Assembly: GCF_000143415.4 (NCBI RefSeq) | Contig: NW_003314351.1 | Span: 504,964-568,963, forward strand | Origin: Selaginella moellendorffii | Taxonomy: Eukaryota; Streptophyta; Lycopodiopsida; Selaginellales; Selaginellaceae | Length of the DNA stretch: 64,000 bases | Direction of reading: 5' to 3' | Shown: positions 57,354 through 64,000 of the stretch, one piece after another | Position numbering within the stretch: the stretch's first letter is position 1 | How the letters are laid out: the number at the start of each line of letters is the position of its first letter | Position numbers and translations under genes: made by a program | Notes under the pieces: generated by a model | The model's input: the letters and a program-made list of their open reading frames with translations, nothing else | What the model was told of the DNA's origin: nothing | Database searches by the model: none

Positions 57354-59237
57354 TGTGTAATCGACTAATTTTTTTATTCTACTTTACTCACTTAACCACA
57401 TCTACGACCACTTGGAGGAGTCTCATTCATAACCTCCATAAGTTCGATTCAGGACTGGGGCTTGCCAACCCAGAGAATGGCATCCATGCCACTCAACCTT
57501 TGCACTTGGTCCAAGTGCTCCATGTGTTCGATCCCCTGATCGACACCCCAAGGTACCACTGATATATCAGCCTATTATGCTAAGGCCATGCCCATTCATC
57601 TTGGTCACACCGGTGGTCCAATACCACCTACATTGCAATCTTGTTTCTCAAAGACTGGGCCATCCATCCATGAGTGATTAGCCCAGATCCACTCCTTAGC
57701 ATCCTTAGGATGCCTGCAGACATGGGGAATAGCCTTCCCCAATATCTCTTTTCCGGTCCCCACCCAGTCCTTTTCTGTCCATGGCCGTGTTTGCCAACAC
57801 TACCACTGGATCAAGGCCCACAAGCCCGTCCACTAAATCCCACTGTCCTCTGGAACTTCCTCATCATGTGGCTGTATCCTTGGTCACCACACCAGAGGAC
57901 TACTCCTCTTCCTTTCCACAATCTGGGACTTTAGGACAACATTTTGGAACACCGTGGCCTTACATGGGCTGCATGGGTACTCTCCCTACCTTCTGCCTTT
58001 GGGTGCTCTAGCCATGGGCTTAGAGCGAGGTTTCGTTGAGCCACACCAGGTATTCAAGTAGATAGTGCCACCCACACTTGGATTGGGAGCATTGACCATT
58101 CGATCTCCTGGGGGAATTAGAATCAGCTCTTGAACACTTCACCAAGCTACCCTACTTATCGGTCCATATTCACTCCAGTCTTGGACTTCCCAGTGATCAA
58201 CTAATCACCCAGCACCTGGGTACAACCTTTCTGGGCCAAACTAGCCTTTCCTAGCCAAACTGGCTCCACTAGGCTCTAACCCCCACACTCTCCCTACTAT
58301 ACTTTTGGAACCCTGTAGCCCAGCCCCCACCCTTGGGGGACAATTGCTTTGGGCTTTCACCTAACAGCCTATAGTAGTATTCGGACTCAGACTTAGTCTT
58401 GGTCTCAAACTTGGACTCGGTCTCGGTCTCGGTCTCGGTCTTGGTCCAGGTTCTATCTCGGACTCCATCTCGAGTCCATCTCAAACTTCATCTCCGACTC
58501 CATCTTGGGTCCATCTCGAACTCCATCTCGTGTCCATCTATCTGGGGTCATCTGGGGTCCATCTCGGACTCCATCTCGGGTCCATTTTGGGTCTATCTCG
58601 GACTCCATCTCGGGTCCATTTCAAGTCCATCTCGGACTCCATCTCAGGTCCATCTCGAACTCCAACTCAGACTCCATCTGGGGTCCATCTCGGGTCCATC
58701 TCAGACTCCATCTCGAGTCCATTTCAGGTCCATCTCGGACTCCATCTCGAGTCCATCTCGAACTCCAACTCGGACTCCATCTGGGGTCCATCTCAGATCC
58801 ATCTCAGACTCCATCTTGGACTCCATCTCGGGTCTATTTCGGGTTCATCTTGGACTCCATCTCGGGTCCATCTCAAACTCCAAGTCGGGTCCATCTTAAA
58901 CTCCATCTCGGGTGTATCTCGGACTCCATCTCGGACTCCATCTCAGACTCCATCTCGGGTCCATCTTAGACTCCATCTCAGGTCCATCTTGGACTCATTC
59001 TCAGACACTTCCACGTGTCATATGTTGGTCCTCTTGTGTCCCTTTTCTAGAGACTCACTTATTACTCACTTCGTGCTTGTTCTTTGAGCACTTTGTTAGG
59101 AGTTCCACTCCCGCTCTTGACTTTTCAAGTTGAAGATTTTAGTCCAAACGTGTTACGCTCGTTTGGCTTTTGCTTCGGCCACTACCACGTGGCACCCTTT
59201 CTGCTCCAGTTTAGGGCTTAGGGATTTGTGTCTCACA
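57354..59237 (-). mobile_element. full-length family A LTR, minus orientation (solo)
   Basis: 1884 bp from TGTGTAATCGACTAATTTT (complement of the LTR end) to TTTGTGTCTCACA (complement of the start). The array is at 58385-59000 in complement (CATCTCGGACTCCATC units). Flanks ACAGT and ATCAA do not match, so no target duplication is preserved. Confidence 0.8.
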
Positions 59238-61632
59238 ATCAAGTGGTTAAGAGTCTCTACTTCAATGCATGTAGATTATAATGGTCTTATGAGTGGTATG
59301 CCATGGAATGCATAGCACTACACCATTTTATTTAGGTTAGTTATGGAAAGGCTTGGGTTACAATGTTTGATTTGGTCTTGATTGCTTTGTGCCTTGGTGG
59401 AGGATAGTGAAGTTTAGCTTAGTTATTTAATGTTGAGGTGTTAGCACCCTTATTGTAGCCTCTTCCAATAAAGGTTATATCCATATATGACTCCATAATC
59501 CTCATCTTACTTTTAGTTGGGTGTCAATATTTTATAACTAGCAATGAGTTCTTTAGTGATTCTTAGAGGTATTAGCTTGACATTGAGGGCTTTGCTGTAT
59601 TATTATATTTGTAGTTATTTATTTCATACTAATCTATATTCCAATATATTATTAATTGGAGTGTTACCTTTCCATTAAACAAATATGTGGCTCAATTATG
59701 TGATTTTGATGTTTGGGTATTATGAAGGCAGTGGTTGTTATTTTCTTGCAGCTAATGCTCACCAGAAATATAATGAAAAACTATTGTTGAAGACCAGGAT
59801 AAAAATTCATGAAGCCAAGATTGTGCCACAATAGGTGGTGAACCTGGGGTACTAACTGGTTATTTCTTTAATATACAAGAAAGAGATATCATACCATTCA
59901 TCTGACTGTATTTGATTAGTGTGTATATTTTGACCAAAACCAAGACCTAATCTAAATTTTAAGAATCCTAGAAGTAAAGGGCTGATTTCAGAAAGAATGA
60001 TATGCTACTGCCTCTTGTAGAGCTGGAAATTGAAATGGAGGGTATTCTAGCAATTGCTAAATCAAGAAAATGCCCTAGCTCATCTCCATCCTCAGCCTAG
60101 GCCAAAAGGAAACATAGGAAGCAATCCACTGGCCATGGCTACCAAGGCCACAACTGCACAGCCAAGACATATATGGATATGATTATGTAAATAGTTGGCA
60201 CATAGAGGGCAAGGTTATTATAAAAGACTTTGTGGCTTTCTGGTGACTGGTGTTTGGCTCTGACCATTCTTGGGTTTTGCTAACATTCCAAGAGTTGTGG
60301 CAAAAAGAAACTTTACATGCTAAAAAATATGAGATGTAATGTCTCATGAATTCATATTTACTAGCAAGGAATCCAGCTGTGCTGGACCAAATAAAATACA
60401 TATGTAATGGATGTTTTGTTGGGATAGGATCTTGTATATCTATATAAATGTTCATTTACATAGATTAAAGCAAGAACAGAAATTATATATAGATAAATAT
60501 ATATGTAGACCAAGTAATGGAGCCAAATGATTATATGTCTAGAGGTTGGTTGAATTTTTTATATTCCTCTCATGGAGACCAAATATCTAATGCAGTTTTT
60601 GGCCCCATGAAAAATATAGACATATACCTTCTTCTAACTTCCCATCAATGTGTGATAATCTTAAGAGTGATGATAAACTTTCACTGGAACTCTCTCATTT
60701 GTCAAGAATTTACTCTTCTCTAAATAAAAAAATTTTATACTATAATTGTTTATCAACATATCAACCATGTTAGAAGTTCAGTAATTCTTACAATCTATAC
60801 TCAATTTCTATCAATTGTTATATGAGAATCAAAAGTGTCCTTTTGTCATCTAAGAGCTACCAGCCCCTTTACCTTGCCATATCATCACAAGTCCCAACTA
60901 GAAGTTGGATCATAAACAACAATATAGTAATATTGGTCTCATTGTCTTATTTTGCAAAAACTAGCCCCTTGATATGAATAGCCTACCAAAGTGAGGATGA
61001 CTCTTTCTTGACTAGTGGTTCTTTTCTTTTAAACTCAGTAGAGGAAGTTTTTATTATGATCTGGCACAAAAAGACAGAGATCTAGCCACCTTAGACTATG
61101 CTACGCCACCTCTTGAAGTTCCTCACCATCCAACCACCCCCAAGCTACCTCAAAAGCTCCACTACACCACCGCTACACTATGAGCCTTAGGGTAGGTTAA
61201 GTCCTTTACCCTAACATGCCTTAATATACCCTTGAGCCTCCCTTTGATTGACATTGATCATGTGGTCAAAGTTGATGCCTAACAATTTTTCCCCTCAACA
61301 AAGTCCTTGTCCCAAGGACGAGTTATACTGGTGATCACCCTTTCTAGGGAACCTTGCTCAAGCTCCTGGTCCATCTTCCACAGCCGTATACATCAAGGAG
61401 GCATTGGGCCCGTCACTTCGAGATAGTACACCTTTCAATTAGCTAATATAAAATATCGGATGAATTTTCACCCCAGCCGGCAATTGCACCCGATAAGCCG
61501 CTTTACAAATACATTTTTACACCAGCATATTAATGGGAAATTTTATCACTCTTCCCTATCCGTAAAGGCACCAAGGTGTTCTGCCGCTCACTTGACAGAA
61601 AGATCACTTGCACGACAATGAGATCTCCCACC
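59238..61632. other. AT-rich transposon debris
   Basis: No gene recognised. 61270-61630 read on minus gives SSLGQ-, then a D-K-D-F-V-E-G-like tail and VGDLIVVQVIF..LVPLRIG, suggestive of the 3' coding end of a gypsy-type retrotransposon, but too short to be certain. The remainder is unassigned. Confidence 0.35.
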
Positions 61633-62796
61633 TGTAAGCGACTAATTTTTCCATTCTACTTCAGTCACTTAACCGAACCTCTGTCCACTTGGAGGAGTCT
61701 CATTCACAACCTCCATAAGTCCCAGTTAGGACTTAGGGCTTGCTAGCCCTGAGAATGGCATCCATGCCACTCCACCTTTGCACTTGGTCCAAGTGCTCCA
61801 CATGTCCAATCCCATGACCAGCACCCCAAGGTACCACCAACATATCAGCCCGTTACGCTAAGGCCATGCCCATTCACCCTGGGTCACACCGGTGGTTTAA
61901 CGCCACCAGCATTATAGTCCCGTCCCTCAAAGACTGGGCCATCTGTCCGTGAGTGATCATCCCAGATCTACTCCTTAGCATCCTTAGGATGCCCGCAGAC
62001 ATGGGGAATAGCCTTCCCCGACAACTCTTTTCCAGTCCCCACCAAGTCCCTTTTTGTCCATGGCCGTGTTTGCCAACACTGCCACTAGATCAAGGCTCGT
62101 AGGCCTGACCTCTAAGTCCCACTATCCTCTTCCCTTTCACCGTTTGGGACTTTGGGACCACATTTCGGAACACTGTGGCATTACACAAGCCTCATGGGTA
62201 CTCTCCCCACCTTTTGCCTTTAGGTGCTCTAGCCATGAGCTTAGAACGAGGTTCTGTTGAGCCACGTCAGGTATCCAAGTAGGTAGTGCCACCCACACTT
62301 GGACTGGGAGCATCGGCCAGTCGATCTCCCGGGGGAACTAGAGCCGGCTTTTGAACACTTCACCAAACTACCCCACTTGTTGGTCCGTGTTCACTCTAGT
62401 CATGGATTTCCTAGTGGGCAGCTCATCACCCAACACTAGGTACAGCCTTCTTGGGCCAAACTGGCCTTTCCTGGCCAAACTGGCTCCACTGCAGTCCTCC
62501 CCCTCACTATACTTTTGGAGCTCACCAAACCCCCTAGGGTCTGGGAGACGAATGCTTTGGGCTTTAACCCTCTCAGACTCGAACTCGGACTTGGACTCGG
62601 ACTCAGACTCGGACTCGGGCTCAGGCTCTGTCTCGGCCTCGGACTCGGTCTCTGTCACGGCCTCGGACTCGGTCTTGGCCTCGGCCTCGGCCTCGGTCTT
62701 GGTCTCGGTCTCGGTCCCGATCTCGGTCTCGGTCTCGGTCCCGGTCTCGACTTTGGACTCATCCTCGGGTCCATCTCGGACTCCATCTCGTCTTGA
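61633..62796 (-). mobile_element. family A LTR joined to internal-region sequence by deletion
   Basis: The complement of the LTR end (TGTAAGCGACTAATTTTTCC) runs through the body to the array (62575-62796). It then jumps at ATCTCGTCTTGACC directly into sequence matching the complement of 41740 of the non-autonomous element. The LTR 5' end and intervening internal sequence are missing. Confidence 0.75.
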
Positions 62797-64000
62797 CCAA
62801 GCCACACCATCTTAAACAGTTCAAATCAACATTTTGAACCAGGAACTTCATTCCTTAGCCAACCAAGGACCTTGTCCTTATTTGGCCATAAGATCACCTA
62901 GTGATCTCACCTTGGCACCTTAACAGAGTTGCCAAGAGGTACTTGGTCTTCTAGACCTTCAAGATGTTGACCATAACCCCGGGGGCATCCCCCACACTTA
63001 GCGGTGCACGCAAGCCAGCCCTTACGGCCAAGGGTTCATAGCAACTGAGATTAGGTGTCCCAATCTCACTCACCATGTCCCAAGTGCCACTTGCACCAAA
63101 GCGTTCAAGTTAGATATGACAAGCTTTCACACTAAGCAATCTAACCGTGCATCATGACTCCGAGGCATCCCTCGCTTGGTAGTATGCCCAAACCAGTCTC
63201 CCTATTGAGAGTCCATGATCACCGAAATATGAGTGTCCTCATATTCCAAACCATCACCACTCTCTAGTGATTTGGGACTCAAACCCAAGCACTAGAGGGT
63301 CGGGACTTGAACCCTACCTCCGTATATGCATCTACGGACGGCATCACACAAGATTCCTAGCATGACTCCCCACGCCAGTGCACCAACTTGTATTTAAAGC
63401 GCACTACAGATCACATTTTAGAAACCTAGTTCCTTCGCACTGCCAAATCCTCTCACTTGACAAGCCTGTGATCATGCATGGACTCCTCCATACTCGGCCC
63501 CATGGGCCACCCCTTTGAAGCTGGCTCCTTCAACTAGGGTATTCGTTCCCCTCATGACTTGCCAATCTCACTTAGCAAGTCATCCGGCCACCATAACATG
63601 GTTCATGCATAAGCGTGAAAGTCCTTAACCATCGACTTTCGTTCAAAGCCCTCTCTTTGAACACTCGGGAACTACTTCCCTAACCTTGATAGCTTCGCCT
63701 CTCGGCAAACTTCAAGACCACGCTTCTGCTGCGCCACTTTGATTTCACGCACTCTATAAACCATTTACACTTGGACGTCTAGGTACTTATCTACCTAGGA
63801 GGAACGTTTAAGGAACTATATTCCTTAGCTTGCTAAGGTCTCTCCTTTCACAAGCTTTCCAATTGCCATATAGTCTAATATGGACAATCCCATGTTTTAG
63901 ACTCTCCATGGCATCCTAGTCGTTAGTAACAACATGCTTGAGCACCCACTTGATTCTCCACTCCCAACTTGCATAACCACCCTTGGTCATGTCTGTCAAT
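62797..64000 (-). mobile_element. internal region of a second non-autonomous element, continuing off the window
   Basis: Reverse complement of about 40540-41745, for example AACCAGGAACTTCATTCCTT against AAGGAATGAAGTTCCTGGTT. It includes a decayed tRNA-like region at 63250-63310, where the B box reads GGTTTGAGTCC. No coding content. Confidence 0.8.

Overview
The window looks like nuclear DNA of a spore-bearing plant with a very compact gene style, most likely a lycophyte such as Selaginella. The evidence is plant-type genes (fatty acid amide hydrolase, eight-cysteine lipid transfer protein, purple acid phosphatase, laccase and PPR remnants), introns almost all 43-70 bp, intergenic gaps under 350 bp, and an intact IFT88 gene. 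IFT88 is needed for flagella and is expected only in land plants with swimming sperm. The species call is inference; no database was searched.

Layout. 1-13.03 kb is gene-dense. In order: the 3' end of an unrecognised acidic repeat protein (+), FAAH (+), a lipid transfer-like protein (+), an SDF2-like MIR-domain protein (+), a purple acid phosphatase (-), IFT88 (-), and, head-to-head with IFT88 across 86 bp, an unrecognised coiled-coil protein with a C-terminal membrane anchor (+). Splice models reconstructed by eye keep frame throughout, except one join in the last gene. 13.2-17.5 kb holds decayed gene pieces (a laccase C-terminus, PPR fragments) and unassigned DNA.

17.5-64 kb is nested transposon territory. 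It contains: (a) many copies, whole or partial, of a roughly 1.85-kb LTR carrying a GAGTCC-type array; one pair (36832-38673 and 42735-44569) bounds a 7.7-kb non-autonomous element with GACAT target duplications and no gag-pol. (b) A separate LTR element (24473-27664) whose gag ends in a protease stub joined directly to a truncated 3' LTR. (c) A LINE (45525-53355, minus strand) inserted in the array of an older solo LTR, with many in-frame amber stops. (d) The most unusual region, 27683-35907: 374-bp direct repeats enclose a spliced, open gene for a protein with a ParB/sulfiredoxin-like segment, a frame-broken DDE transposase-like gene (DNAGSENKN and GHTHEDVD motifs), a small acidic ORF, and about 18 copies of a 22-28-bp palindrome confined to this element.

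How it fits together. The left third is ordinary housekeeping and flagellar gene space. The rest records successive insertions. The 27.7-35.9 kb unit is the best candidate for an undescribed system: a DNA-binding-type protein, a transposase-like protein and a dispersed palindromic site family packaged between direct repeats.
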